64,000 nucleotides of DNA from Siphonodentalium dalli (GCA_032622095.1 CP136068.1:5743314-5807313), one strand, 5' to 3'. Shown: positions 22,571 through 35,199, numbered from the stretch's first letter. The notes: generated by a model not told the origin, from the letters alone. Made by a program: numbers and translations.

Positions 22571-23800
22571 ACCACCCGTTCTTCACTCCCAATCATCAAA
22601 ATCACCGTCAACGGCACTGCGGGGGTTAATCGGGTGATAGTTAAAGAGCGTTCCTATCCGCAGTGTAGTTGATAAAGAGTGTATGTGCATAATGGGATTC
22701 TTGCGTCTGGGTCTGGGCGTGTGCGTGTAAGACAGTATGCAGACATGAGCGTGTTGTGTGACATTCCCCAACACCTAGCAGGCACAAATATCTATTAGCC
22801 AGCATCAAGGCGAGTATTGTGACGTATTAATTCAAATGCTTTCGATCAAACAGTATTCTCTGTCGCACTCATATTTCGTCAATCGACCTATTTTTAGAAC
22901 GCAACACATGTCGCGTTGGTTATGGGGGTGCACGGCGGGATTAATTTAAATATGTCATGTTGGTAACAATATCTAGCCGAGAATTCCTCAGACCTACAGA
23001 CGAATGTGACCAGCAAATTTCAAAATTGGTCAATTGACCTCCCCATGAATATCTTTTGGGAAATTCCAAGGAATGCGTGCCCATTATCGGGCCATTGTAT
23101 GTGTCGCGGTCGCGCAATTTTAACACTTTCAAGGTAAATACACGTGGTTGTGAATTACGTCACGCCACGTGGATCCAGGCGGAAGTTAACCTGACCCTTC
23201 CGATGCCGCGTACGTTAGTGATACCGGAGTGCCCGATCCGCCGAATGTGAACATGTTATCAACTGTTACGGCAGTCCGTGGCCCACGGCAGTCAATTGCC
23301 GTGTCGAATATTGAAGCCTACTGATCAATAGTAATCAAGTACTATGTTAATAGTACTTTATATAGATAGAACAATCAGATTTCTGAAACCTTTTAAAATG
23401 GATAGGCTTGGTCCGAACTGAGTTGTTATCTATTGGATCAGTTTTGTTAGAAAAATCATTTCTGAATAATTTAATCATAAACTGTCAAGCCACGGAATAC
23501 TGTAAAACATTTGGCTACCACACACTTTGCCACTTAGGTTATTTCTTGATAACCTAAATTTCTTGATTACTTTCCCGCCACAGAAATGACAGCACCGTTG
23601 AGTGACCATGCCTATAATACATGCCTAAAATGTACATGCATGGAACTGTTCCATACTTCCTACACTTTAACATGAAATTTTGGTGCTGCAGCATAATTCC
23701 TTCGTGTATGACTGTATTGGTAATAACCATACTAGCTGCTAATATTCAGTGCAAAAGTAACCAGACAAATAAACAAGATTGAACATTTGCATTAAATCTA
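22571..23800. other. Intronic stretch without a supported gene
   Basis: It lies within the minus-strand gene's intron between exons F and G. I see no paired splice sites around an open frame and no repeat family shared with the rest of the window. Confidence 0.35.
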
Positions 23801-25225
23801 ACAAAGAAGTCAAGTTATGTCCCTAACTCTGCCCATATTTGACCTGGTGACCCCATTTGTAAAAATTTCAATGCCTTTCATGCAAGAACCCTCCAAACCA
23901 AATATAAACTAAATAGGACTAACAATTCTTGAGAAGAAAGTTTTAAGAATTACTATGGAGGGCAGAAGTTATATCCATGGCTCGACTACTGTTTGTCCTG
24001 GTGGCCCCATTTTGAACAAATCTGAATCTGTCACCTATTCAATCAACACAAATATGACCCCACTTTGTCTTGCGGTTCTGGAGAATAAAATATAATAAGA
24101 ATTACTATGGAGGGAAAGAGTTATCCCTGGTTCAGCTCATATTTTATCCACTAACCCCATTTGAATAAACTCGCTCAAGGACCCTCCATACCAAATATAA
24201 GCTAACTAGCCCTGATGGCTCTTGAGAAGATGTTTTAAGAATTACTATAGAGGGGAAGAGTTATGGTGACCCTAATTAGATCTGAATCCAGTCACACAAT
24301 ATATGAACCCATTTAGTCTTATGGTTCTGGGGTAGAAGATGTTTTAAGAATTTATGACAGATGGAAGAATGAGTGATGACTATAGCTCCACCATACACGT
24401 CCTTCAGAGGTGAGCCAAAAACTAAAAAAAAAACCTTACAAATAAGGGATGTGTCATAACTTATGCATGAAATATCATAAATAATTACAAGAAAAGACAA
24501 TGGAATAATGCTGAATAGATCCTACAAAAGTTTCAAATGAAATTAAAACAGAAGAGAATATCCCCTAGATATCCCATATAACTCATGGAACCTAGCTGTT
24601 ATCATATAACAAAGACATTTAAGTAGACTCTTTGGAGGGGGAAGTGTCACATGTTTTATAGCTCTGTCCTTTTTATCGGAACATACAGATTTGAACAAAC
24701 CTGGAACTCAATTATCCAAGGACCATCACAACAAATAATAAATCAATCAACAAGGTGGTATCAGAATATAATTTAGGAGATTCAGTGGTAATAGTCCAGT
24801 TCCTTTTTGTCTGGCTGACCCCATCTGAATCCCATCCCTTCATACCAAATGTCAGATTAATCAGACAGGTTGTTCCAGAGAAGATGTTACGATGAGTGTC
24901 AGCAGTTTCATTTTGAGAAAAGAGCAATATCCCCTAACTCCGCCAATTTTTGTACCTGTCGACCCCATTCCGACAAATCTGGATCCCAATCACAAAAGGC
25001 TTCATATGAAATATGAGCTGAATAATCTTGAAGATGTTTTAAGAATTATGATGGAGGAAAAGAGTTATGTACCTGGCTCCGCGTCGATTTGACCAGGTGA
25101 CCTCATTTGAATAAATTTGTATCCAAGTCAACAAGGGAACATCCACACCAAATATATGACTCCAATCGGTCTCATGCTTCTGGAGAAGATGTTTAAAGAA
25201 TTATTGAAGGATGGACGGATGGGCA
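23801..25225 (+). repeat. Tandem-core family F array (~140-165-bp units)
   Basis: Units carry GTTTTAAGAATTACTATGG, AGGGAAAGAGTTATGTCCC, TTTGACCTGGTGACCCC and CCAAATATAAGCTAA. Anchors (GAATTACTATGG) at about 23947, 24099 and 24239 are 140-152 bp apart. The right end GGATGGACGGATGGGCAGACG is a short ACGG-type microsatellite, as in the other tandem-core families, but no hairpin follows. It stops about 55 bp from exon F. A related fragment is at 57270-57790. Confidence 0.7.
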
Positions 25226-25279
25226 GACGAATAAATAATACAAGTGTAGAAGGATTAGTATTCAGTGTCAATAACTTAC

Positions 25280-25804
25280 ATCAACTGTGTCAGCTTTATG
25301 TCGAAGAGCATCCATATCTTTATAAAGATGACCAAACATCTCGGTTTCCGCTAACCTTTTACAGACATTGGAACTTTTATCACTGAAATGCCATAGTGTC
25401 GCACGAATATAAGTCAATGTTCGTCCACCTTTTGCCATTTCTGAAACTGCATCATCATAATAATCCTTCTTCAACTGTTCCAAAATAAATGTATAATAAT
25501 CTACCACAGCTTCAACAAATCCAGCGTCTGCCAGCATGTTTCCTAAAACCTCACTTTGCTCGTCAGATTTATGAGTGTAATACAATTTAAAAACATCCTG
25601 CGTAAGCCTCTCATGAAAATGGCCAGTATCTGGATCTTTCTTCTTACATAATTCAGTCATGGACTCGAAATTACTCTTATACGGGTGTAAGCTTTGATAC
25701 TTATTGTAAAGTTCCCTGTCTTGTCTGGAGAAGGCGTCAGAATGCTCAGAATTTGCATCATCTTGTTTCATTTCTTCTCTTTTATCCGAATGCATTTCTG
25801 TTTC
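25280..25804 (-). CDS. Host gene exon F: large exon, ARM/HEAT-like helical region
   Basis: Minus-strand internal exon of 525 bp (175 codons, phase 0 at both ends). The acceptor is AACGTTTCAG just before 25804, and the donor is a perfect GTAAGT after 25280. The first ~60 residues are polar (Asp/Glu/Lys/Ser-rich). The rest is a helical region with 'LGNMLADAGFVEAVVDYYTF', then 'IRATLWHFSDKSSNVCKRLAE' and 'LYKDMDAL', with the leucine/alanine spacing of armadillo-like helices. Exon G continues it in frame. The single ATG (25795) lies inside the exon and need not be the start, because the frame is open to the acceptor. There is no membrane segment or catalytic motif. Function unknown; a scaffold-like helical solenoid is the reasonable inference. 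Confidence 0.85.
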
Positions 25805-25809
25805 CTGAA

Positions 25810-26279
25810 ACGTTTTTTAATGAATTTCAGAAAATATAGATAACAGTAGACCCTTAAAAATAAAATATCTGTGTTCTCAGGCAATTAGATCTCAATTTTG
25901 AGATGAGGGATGGAGGCTATTTAATTTTTTCTCAAAATGTGCAAAATTACTCAAGAAACAAACAAAAATAAATTTTCTTTGTTCAAATCCAAAATTTTAA
26001 CCAGAAAATATATTTTTGTTTAATTTGACAAGACTTTTTAAAAGAACATTCCAGTGACGAGGGAGGTGCCTGAGAACACGGAATCTGTATTTAATTGGCC
26101 TTATTCATCATAAACTTGTGAATGTAGTATGAGAATTAACTAGATCAAATATTGATTTAGATAACATGTGTTAATATAGCTCAATAGAGCCCTGATGCAA
26201 AAAGCTGTAAGTCTGACTTTGACCACCTCAACCTTGATGATATGAATTATAAGAATGTTTTCTTAGGAGGTTGTCTATT
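25810..26279. other. Intron sequence upstream of exon F
   Basis: AT-rich, with no gene or clear repeat. The minus-strand side next to 25804 provides the exon F acceptor region. Confidence 0.4.
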
Positions 26280-27100
26280 TAAAACAAATCAAACTTTGGT
26301 AAAAAATCATTCAAAAATTGAAAATTGGAATGGTTGCCTGGTAGAGAAAAAACTCTGAAAAAATAATTGTTCTGTTGTCCATAAAAAAGATGTACATTAG
26401 AAATATATGGTCAACAAAGTCAATATCCTGAAGTTTCAATTCTTTACATTTGAAATTTTGGGAAGAGTTGATTCCACAATAAAGGTACCCAAAATCAAAA
26501 CAGTCAAAATTTACATTTTCAAATTTAATAGTAACAACATATTGGTAACAATATCCTAAAGTTTCAAATATACACCTAAAACTGTAGGAGTTGATTACAC
26601 ACTGAAGGTACCCCAAATCAAAACGGTATAAGTTGTTATAAGTCAAGAAAGCAGAATAACTCAGTGAAAAATGAATTTTGTTCGCCGTCCATACATGTTG
26701 CACATTAGCAATATATGAATGCCTATATCCTAGTTTCAATCTCTACATTTTAAAGAGTGGGAGTTGCTTACACAATGAAGGTACCGAAAATATAAATGGT
26801 CAAAACTTTAAAACTTTTTCTAAGTCAAGAATGGAATAACTTGGTGAAAATTATCTGTTGCACATCAGCAATATATTGGTAACAATATCTAGAGTTTCAA
26901 TTATCTACATTCGAAACTGAGGAAGGAGTTGATTACAAAATGAAGCGACCCATAATGTGTGATGGATAAACAAACAGATGGACAAAAGGACACTTGAACA
27001 GACAGACAAATGGCTAGATGGACAAACCGACAAACAAACAGACAGATGCAGTCAATCCAGTATACTCCCCATTTTCTTTGAAAAGTTGGGGTATAATTAT
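26280..27100 (+). mobile_element. Tandem-core family D relative, copy 2
   Basis: Four or more ~160-bp units share GCAATATATTGGTAACAATATC, GTTTCAAT, GGAGTTGATTACA and AATGAAGGTACCC. They are followed by a GACA/ATGG microsatellite (about 26965-27045), CAGTCAATCCAG and the terminal hairpin at 27061-27095. The cores differ from copy 1, while microsatellite and hairpin are shared. A 142-codon ORF on the minus strand here is composed of repeats and is not a gene. Confidence 0.7.
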
Positions 27101-28825
27101 ATACATGTACTAAATTCCATTGAATTCTGATTGTTAGTCAATTATCCTGACAACCTGGACAGACGAAATGATAGTTGTGGGATTTCCAGTTTGTGGGACC
27201 TCAGCAAGAGTAATGAGACTTCCATATTGTGTTTGTACGGACTGCCTCTTCTGGGACTAAACCACAAAATACCAAGTTTTTTAAATTGACCAAACATGTT
27301 TCTGGGAATTTTTCCAGTTTATGGGACTTTTCAAAAGTCTCAAAACAGAAAGGTATCTCTCCAGGAGTGTCCAATAATGTCCATGTCAAAAGATGTCCAT
27401 GGTGTACTGGGACTTATGTCTGAATTCAATTTTAACATGTCTGTGAGACTTAATGAGACAACTGCAAGCCTGGATATAAGAGGTCGGACACGGTCATTGA
27501 CCGAGCCAAATACACAGATGACCGACGCCGCCTTATTATCATCCGTCAGTTTGTCCGGCGCCCATTATCTTCACAAAAAATATATAATTAAGGGGAAAAC
27601 AACAAGTAGATGTATTATCCGCGGCAAAGACATTCAATTACCACTACTGTGCACTAAATATCAAATCCCCCCACCGATACAACGCATTTTGCCGAAAACA
27701 TGTTAATGATCCGTTCCGTATACAGGACCTATAAATGTAATTTTAATGCAACCTCTAACCTAAATTGTCCGCGATTGATGATTGATCGCAAACTGCGTAT
27801 TATCGCTGCCTTCACATAATGACAATTTTATTATCCATCTTCACGTCCGCACTATTTACGACTTTCTATTTTTAGAACGTGAAAACCCCAGAAAAAATGG
27901 CTGCCACTGGGGGGGAAACTCCAACCAAGAAATACACTTCGTCGTGTTTTTCTCGTTTGACGTAAGATACACGGAGATGTCACAAGTTAAATCAGCACAA
28001 GTGTAATATATTCCACAAGTTAAGGGTTGTAATGTTGTAGACTCGGGTTTAGTGTTCAAACCCAAAATACATGTGTGGTAGAGTGGTCAATTCCTACAAT
28101 CATCACAGGATTATACGTTGAATAATAAGAATAGCGTATAAAATAATTATTTAATTGAAGAATATCATTGTATTCAACATGCAAGCATATAGTGTATAAT
28201 GCGTCGATTCAGTAGTTGTATTCCCATGCATAAGTACAGCGGCCCAAAGCTCTGTTAACAGGGAGAGTCCAGAATCTGGCCTAAAATGGGTTAAATTCCG
28301 AAGTTGGGAATCCCAATAGACGTCAGCTAGCAAAGTGATGACTTTCGATTAATTCCCAAGTAAGTAAAACGCACCGCCTGTACAGGTGGTGACTAAATGC
28401 CACTGTAGCGTAAACACCGTGCCCAAAATGCCGAAGTCGAAGTCCCAGGTAAGACTAAAATGCCGTAAATCGAAGCGTCAGGTAAGACTAATTAGTTCCG
28501 CCAACGTAGAATTACGTCATGAGACGTGAATGGCCAACATAGTCATCAAAGTTCCTATTCCGGTAACGATAAGCACCTAAATTGTGCATTAAGTATCGAC
28601 AAAGGCTGTATACGGGTTATGCGCCAGAGAGTGGTCTTATTCAAAAAGTGACCCCTTGACGGTTGGGCGGGTCCTTTTATACCCAGTGACCCCCTATGGG
28701 GTCACCAGCCTGACAACCAACGGACTAGGGGGTCGTACGTGACCCAAGGGGTCACCCGCGAGCCCGGAGTCTCAGAGAGTTGCTGACTGCCGTTGAGACT
28801 TACTGCACACATCATAGCTTGACAA
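27101..28825. other. Intronic stretch, no supported gene; short GGTCAC palindromes
   Basis: No exon found. ORFs on both strands (such as 27296-27706) lack motifs and splice support. Around 28655-28765 several palindromic phrases occur (GTGACCCCCTATGGGGTCAC and GTGACCCAAGGGGTCAC), perhaps a small decayed fold-back element. Confidence 0.35.
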
Positions 28826-29175
28826 CGAAGTGGTCCTGCTAATTTGCTTTGATGATGGTGGGTCCTGCTGAATTACTTTGATGCTAGTAGGGCAACGAAG
28901 ATAATCCATTACGTTTCTAAAACATTCAAAGTCATATATATTGTAAAATATTTAAACTTTTGGTTGTTGCAAACCGCCCATAATATTAAAAACGCTGTCA
29001 CTATCATTTTGCAAATACCTGTCAGAGCGGCTATGATTAAAATATTTAAAAATATATATGTTCATGAATGTATCGTGCAAACTAACCTTTTCTGAATACA
29101 CTGCAAAATGACAAATTAAAAAAAAAATAATGGTAAATTTTCGTAAAAGCATCAAAGCAAATTTGCACAATAATT
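28826..29175. mobile_element. Diverged copy of the CCTGGTTAAG-type element
   Basis: It shares with 30277-30730 the phrases AGTGGTCCTGCTAATTTGC, CTGCTGAATTACTTTGATG, ATATATGTTCATGAATGT and CACTAACCTTTT-like sequence. The right terminal repeat is missing, so this is a truncated copy in the same orientation. Confidence 0.55.
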
Positions 29176-29819
29176 TGGCCATCCATTATCCTGTGGTGTG
29201 GTTTATCAAGCAAATAGTGCAGCACACACGTCCAAATCAGACACTGATAAATCAGTCCTGGCATCAATCACGAGTGGAGTACATTTTTAATTGTGAGCTA
29301 AGCCTTGCTCATCTGAATAAACTGTTCATTATTCCAGTCTGATTGGTGCCTTGAAGTGTTCCAACTTCTGGTTAAACATATCTTATTGCCAATACAAAAG
29401 GATATAACAGACATGGATTGGGGCAAAAGTGGTAACCACTTAGATATGCCCGGCTCCTCACCATTTAACAATAAGTAATGAAATGATGCGGCAATATAAT
29501 AACACATTATAGCCTTACAATGGCAAAGTACAGGTAACGTGTTTTGACTTGGAAATGTAGCTCTGTATGGCAATAACAATTTGTTCGTTTGCGGCTTTCA
29601 AACTTCTACTTTTGAAGGAACCTGCAATAGGTTTCCATCTGCATCAGCCAAAGTTATGCAAGGTATATAAAGTAATGGAGGATGATACATTAATGCCTAG
29701 CATTTACCTTTGTGATGTTTAAATGTTTTTGATCGAAAATTTTCTAACCAAATTTGAATCGAATATTGGGACTGAATAGAATGAGTCGAACATCTAATAT
29801 TTGCATGTGCACACAAAAG

Positions 29820-29945
29820 GCAACATAAGGGTGGATTCGTGAGAACGGATGGACAAACGGACAGACAAATCGCTAGACAGACAAACTGGGCGGACGACAC
29901 AGTCAATCCAGTCCAGTCCCAAATTTTTCTTCGAAACATGAAGAA
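29820..29945 (+). repeat. Truncated family D 3' end (microsatellite part)
   Basis: GAACGGATGGACAAACGGAC and GACAGACAAACTGGGCGGACG are followed by ACAGTCAATCCAGTCCAG, as in the two full family D ends, but the hairpin has decayed. The surrounding ORF is not coding. Confidence 0.5.
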
Positions 29946-30276
29946 AATAGTCAAAAATATATGTTCACTTTGATAGTCAAAGTTATGTGATCTGTACAAC
30001 TCTGATGGATGAATTTTAAAATAGTTTTCCATCAGAAGACAAAAAGCCGGACAAATGTAGAATGAATGTAAATTCATGTCATGCGGCCCAACATATATGC
30101 GATATATCTTCGGCTAAACAATAAACCTCCATACAAACTATATGGCAATATATATGCCCATATAGATCACAAACTCCTCAACAAATGTGACAAAAACGAT
30201 AACACAGTTTAATTCAATACACAGCAAATTATCACCTTTTTTAGCAAGATTTTTATTGATTGAGTCATACATCACA

Positions 30277-30810
30277 CCTGGTTAAGTGGTCCTGCTAATT
30301 TGCTTTAATGATTGTGGGCCTGCTGAATTACTTTGATGTTGGTAGGGAAAACTGACGCTGTTATTAAAAAGTATGTTTTCTTTTTCTACAGTTATCATTT
30401 TCACGGCAATTGGCTAATCTGAATGAATCGAAGAAATGTCATTATGTTTTTAAAATATTCACTGCCTATGCCCATTCAAACTACATGCAAAAAGTACAAG
30501 GTAACTTGTAGTCGGCAGTGAATGTGTTAAAGACCATAATAAAAATGGCTATTACTGTAGTTTTGCAAACACCTGAGCAGCCATGATTAAACTAAATAAA
30601 AAAATATATGTTCATGAATGTTTCATGCAGACACTAACCTTTTTTCAAATCGCTCTTACTAGTCAAACAAAATTAGCAAAATCACCAATTAATAAAAAAT
30701 AATGGTACTTTTTCATCAGCATTAGCATCAATTTGGCATACCAGCATCATATCAATTCAGCAGGACTGTATACCAGCATCATAGTAAATTAGCAGCACCA
30801 CTTAACCAGG
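30277..30810. mobile_element. 534-bp TIR element (MITE)
   Basis: The left end CCTGGTTAAGTGGTCCTGC is matched by the right end read inward as CCTGGTTAAGTGGTGCTGC, and the next ~40 bp are also partly inverted (TGCTAATTT... and CCTGCTGAATT). No clear target duplication. It ends 46 bp from the donor of exon E. Confidence 0.7.
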
Positions 30811-30855
30811 AATGTACGGTATTTGTCATGCAAAAAATAAAGAGTCACAGCTCAC

Positions 30856-30939
30856 CTCCCATGGTTGATCTGTTGTGTGTTTCTCATTTGATCCGAGGCG
30901 ACTATATATGACTTCCTCGTCCGGTGAAGTCTGTTGTGC
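30856..30939 (-). CDS. Host gene exon E: short exon with ITIM-like motif
   Basis: Minus-strand internal exon of 84 bp (28 codons, phase 0 both ends). The acceptor ends TCATTGTAG before 30939, and the donor is GGGAG|GTGAGC after 30856. It encodes 'TSPDEEVIYSRLGSNEKH', a hydrophilic peptide containing VIYSRL, which fits the consensus (I/V/L/S)xYxx(L/I/V) of an immunoreceptor tyrosine-based inhibitory motif. That match is short and could be chance. No transmembrane segment is present in the exons seen, so a receptor tail is not established. It links in frame to exon F downstream and to exon C or D upstream. Confidence 0.68.
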
Positions 30940-30966
30940 CTACAATGAATAAATGGGCATGATCCA

Positions 30967-31083
30967 AAGAACCACCTCATTCATAATCGCCGTTCTCTTC
31001 CAGATTATACGTGATGCAATAAGAACCACCTCATTCATAATCGCCTTTCTCTTCCAGATTATATACGTGATGCAATAAGAACC
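30967..31083. repeat. ~53-bp tandem duplication next to exon E
   Basis: AAGAACCACCTCATTCATAA followed by TCGCC, CTCTTCCAGATTATA and CGTGATGCAAT occurs twice in tandem with only two small differences. It lies about 30 bp upstream (on the minus strand) of the exon E acceptor. Confidence 0.9.
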
Positions 31084-31218
31084 AATGACTGAGATACGTG
31101 TGTAGAATAACAGCACATCAACAATTATCAATATAAGAGAACGACATTGAAACTGTTCTGAAAGCACTCTTGGTGACAAGGCTCCATGCTAAATATCATT
31201 GAGATTTGATAACCCATA

Positions 31219-33836
31219 CAGCTATGCTCACAGTAAGCGACCTGTTTTAACGAGGTGTACATGCGTTCATACCGCGGTGCAATACCGCGACATACCGCCG
31301 ATTCGCGGTTGAACTACCACGCGGGTACCGCGGTACCACCGCGACGTTCGCGGTACCACAGCACTTCAAACGGTAACGGATGTTGGTACCGCGGTGGCAT
31401 GCGGTAATGCACCGCACAAACGCGGTGACATTACCGCCAAGCGGTACCGTTTTTAGAACGCGGTTAATGATGGGATTCGATGGCTGACCGTTAATCTTCC
31501 AAAATAGGACGGCCGTTCTCACGATCTCCGTCCATGGTTGTGTACCGTAAAGTGTATTATTAAAATATTGAAACAGATGAAAGCCGAATATCGGAAAATA
31601 TGCCCATTATAACGGGCTTCCAGATTAAGTAAAGGTAAGTATAAGTTACTTTGAGAAAGTCATTTTTCAATTAATGTGAATATTAAAAAATTACAACAAC
31701 ATTTCTAGTCTCGTTTTATCGCCTACAATTCCCATAAATGACACTATTTGTAATCAGTGTTGGTTATCGGGAAGGGAACAAATGATTTCGGCCATTTTAG
31801 ACAGCTCGATAAATCCGGTATCTACAGTTTATATCAATGTTCAGATGTACGTGATCCCTAAATTGAATGATAACGACCACTATTTAAATAGTCCCCAGAA
31901 TGAATATCGTTATTAACTTTATTGACATTCATTAACTGCAAATCACAAACACCATTTGTTCGTATGACGGGAATTGTTGTCTTAGTATAAAAGACACAAA
32001 GTGGAACTCCTGTATATCCAGGAAAAAACACATTCTGCGCAAAAGCACGTGTCACTGATTATGTCATACTGCAGCTGGCAGACTTTGTTAATATAGGTCA
32101 CGGGGAACTTAAATTAAGATGTCGTCATGTCTTTTTATAACTGGGCTCAATGGGTGAAATAAATATGTGTTTTGTTGATGGTGCTATTATATAGTAAAAC
32201 TACACACATGACGCGCGAATGGCTGTTTTGTGTTTTGGACACTTGTATGTCCATTACTTCAAATGCGTCCGTTTGGCTTACATAATGCTCGCAGAAGGTA
32301 GTTCAGATATTTATCGATCTATTTTGGTATTGCGAATAATATTATGTGCGAACCACCACGTGGCTTTAAAAAACAGACAAGTCTCATTCGATCTTTAAAT
32401 TGTTGTGCACGTAATAGCTATTTATAAATATTTGTCGCACAAAAGTGAGACAAACGCTCTTTATTGCTACCGTATCGGGAATAAACTAACAAGGACTAAA
32501 ACACACCGGATTCGATCACTTGAAATAATTATGTTACAATGTTAACCTCTGTAATACTGTATATAACCAAACAAACGTATTTAGAGTTCAATTTCCAACA
32601 CCATGCATGTTTTTTTCCGAATAACGATTAGATAGGAATACCGGTATGTGCTATAATTTATACTGCGACCCACCGAGAACTACAAGTGCACGCCCTCGCC
32701 AAAAGTTGCAATTTCACATCAAACGATGCCGCCCGACACGCACTCAATAGCTGAATGAATGTTCACGTAACAAAAGCAGACTGATTTGACAACGTTGTGT
32801 CTTTCAATGTTTGGTGTTTTGCGTGTGTCTTTTGTCGCGCACATTGGTGATGATAACAACTTTACTTTGACATGACATGACATGTGCCACGCTTTCTAAG
32901 TTATACATTTTATTCCCCACCGACAAGAAATCTTCAGCCGCAAATGTTTGTAAATTGCTTTACTGTTTCACGCATGCGTACAATCATACGTCTTGGCGAT
33001 AATATACTATTTACGCGCCGATTGTGTTTGGGTTATGAACAAAACTATAGATTTGAACGAATATGAATATTTCTGCAATGATCGCCGCCCTGGCCTCTAA
33101 GACTAAAATCGGACTCAAGTGTTACTAATGCACCGTCCCCGCTGGTTTCGACCAAATTCAGAGAAATGGAGGATTTACTTTTCCCATTTTATGAGAAATT
33201 TAGATTTCGGAAACACAAAAAAAACAACAAATTCCGCATGAGTGGAAACCGATATAGGAATCGGGTGCGTAAATCATTTGACGATATGTAAGATAGTTGC
33301 ATGCCAACAACAAAACTATTACTCCACGGTGTGTTGCGTAATCCAGTCACCGCGTAAGCAACTATAGTTGAGTTCAAAAACCGCCGACGTGATTAAACGT
33401 GATGTACGTGTACATTTGTAATTTGTTACATGTAAACCTGACATGTGTTCATATGTAATCCGATTGCATTATTATTAATTTATATTCATTACGCATATAT
33501 AATTACGCGCAGCTTACTGTATTCATTCAAAACAAAAGTTCATAAACATTTACCTACCGTGTGACACCTTGTTTCAGTCGCGTTCTCTCCGCGGTGGAGG
33601 GCCGTTAGCGGTAATTTGAACGCGGTTACGAAAAAAATACCGCGGTGTACGGCGGTAACGAACACCAATAACGCGGTGACATGCGGTAATCAACGGTAAG
33701 AATACCGTACCAGTACCGCGGGTCAACCGCCCTCCGTCGCGGTACAGAATGATAACCGCGGTATTTTGGTGGTAACACCGCGGTAGGTACCGGCCCATAA
33801 CCTCGTTAAACAGGTCGCTTACTGAGAGCATAGCTG
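31219..33836. mobile_element. 2.6-kb TIR element with ACCGCGGT-rich subterminal zones
   Basis: The left end CAGCTATGCTCACAGTAAGC is matched by the right end read inward as CAGCTATGCTCTCAGTAAGC, and the inverted match continues through GACCTG and TTAACGAGG (about 40 bp). Both sides are flanked by TA (31217-31218 and 33837-33838). Inside each end, about 200 bp are packed with CCGCGG and ACCGCGGT palindromes (31270-31480 and 33585-33790). The interior has no supported transposase; ORFs are below 100 codons. A TA duplication and CAG start would suit a Tc1/mariner-like relative, but that is tentative. A sister element is at 47216-48155. Confidence 0.85.
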
Positions 33837-33879
33837 TATATTAGATACATGCCTGGTTGTACAAAAAATAATTAACAAG

Positions 33880-34022
33880 ATGAAAGTGTCAATGACACTG
33901 TAGCTCAATTTGGAAAGGGGATGTCATTCATTACAGTCAATGGAGCGATAATGAATACAGAAAGTTTTAATGCTTAAATTATTTAGTGATGCAATGGGTA
34001 AAATCTAAGATGGCTGCCAGCA
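33880..34022 (+). repeat. Family A 5' end, truncated copy
   Basis: It carries the conserved start GAAAGTGTCAATGACACTG then TAGCTCAATTTGG, followed by the first part of a unit (GATGCAATGGGTAAAATC, AAGATGGCTGCCAGCAAG) where another element begins. Confidence 0.75.
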
Positions 34023-34230
34023 AGCATTGGCCCAACGTCGTATTAATAGTATAATACACCATTGGTTCGACGTCGTTTCAATATCGGGTGCCCAATGGCG
34101 CACCAACATCGGCTCAACGTCGAACACAGTCGAGTCGACGACAGGATCCGACGCCGAGGCAGCGACAACAGCCATAGTTGGCCCTACGGTGGCCCAACGA
34201 TAGAAATGACGTTGGCCCAACGTGGGTGTG
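34023..34230. mobile_element. Small element with GTTGGCCCAACGT termini
   Basis: CATTGGCCCAACGTCG at the left and GTTGGCCCAACGTGGG at the right bracket ~200 bp rich in CAACGTCG-like phrases (CGACGTCG, CAACATCGG, CAACGTCGAAC). The motif TTGGGCCAA/TTGGCCCAA is nearly self-complementary. It interrupts the family A copy just upstream. No target duplication found and no gene. Confidence 0.55.
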
Positions 34231-34849
34231 CTATCTGGTTATTGTTGTTCGCCACCTGATAGCCAATCCACTTACAAATGGCGAGAAATTAATCCTCTGT
34301 TAAAGAAAATAGCTCCCGCAATTTATCACTAAAAGAGACAAATAATTATGGAAGAATAATAATGGAGGTGCCGGAACTCTATCACTCCCAGAGACTTTCA
34401 CTAAGAAGTCAAAGTTCCGGGAGTTCAGAATGACTTGGGTTTTTATACAGGTATTTCTGTCGCGTGTTCACTATAATTTGGTGATTTTACCAGAAGTAAG
34501 CTCCAGTGCACATATCATTTTTTAATTTAACATAATGCTATCTTTACATTCCATCTAGACATTAAATACGATATTTACATTGTGACTTCCCACTATTTAA
34601 TGGGGAAGCATATAATAAATTGTATTATTCCTGATAAATTATGCTTTGCCTGCTAACTGGGCAACAGTGGTGAATGGAAATTATGTCGTGCCTGCTAAAG
34701 TGGGCAGCGGTGGTGAACGTAAATTAAGCTGTGTCTGCTAAAAATATTGTTAGTGATTTAATCTAAGTGGGTTATATTACATTTAAGAATGATCATATTT
34801 TATAATGCGATTTACCAAAACAAAAATAATCCCGATTAAACATTCTCAA

Positions 34850-35109
34850 TTATCGCCAGTCTGTATCTTCCTCATCCATTACTGAAGCACCACCATCCAT
34901 ATTCGGGATGACATCCGACTCATGCCTATTCTCATCCATTACTGGTGAACCATCTTCTGAATTCGGGATGACATTCGACCCATGCCTATCAGTAGCCTCT
35001 AATAGTACATCCCCGCGATCCTCTTCCATTGATTTTGTATCACTCACCATATGATCCTCCAAGTCATGATCATCCACATCATCGTCTGTCTGTGAGCCGC
35101 TCTCTCCAC
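34850..35109 (-). CDS. Host gene exon D: alternative acidic exon, internal or terminal
   Basis: Minus strand. The acceptor has a textbook branch-point (TACTAAC) about 15 bp before ATTACTCTCTGCAG, ending at 35110. After 62 bp there is a consensus donor (ATG|GTGAGT at 35048); used, it gives a 20-codon exon, phase 1 in and phase 0 out, encoding 'GESGSQTDDDVDDHDLEDHM'. If the donor is skipped the frame stays open 65 more codons to a TAA at 34850, with two imperfect copies of a 'SNVIPN..DG..VMDE' segment, which would make an alternative C-terminus. Its entry phase fits exon B (phase 1 out) but not exon C (phase 0 out), so C and D look mutually exclusive or D is an alternative end. Both forms are highly acidic. 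Confidence 0.58.
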
Positions 35110-35199
35110 CTGCAGAGAGTAATGTTAGTAAGCTGCGTTTACTTGCTTCTGGGCTCTAAAGTTGTCGGAATTTCGAATTATAATCTAGTCAAGGAGATA

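Noticed and set aside
26311-26739. 142-codon minus-strand ORF
   Set aside because: It is composed of three tandem family D core units and has no motif or splice signals.
27296-27706. 136-codon plus-strand ORF
   Set aside because: No homology-like motif, no splice support, and composition like surrounding intron.
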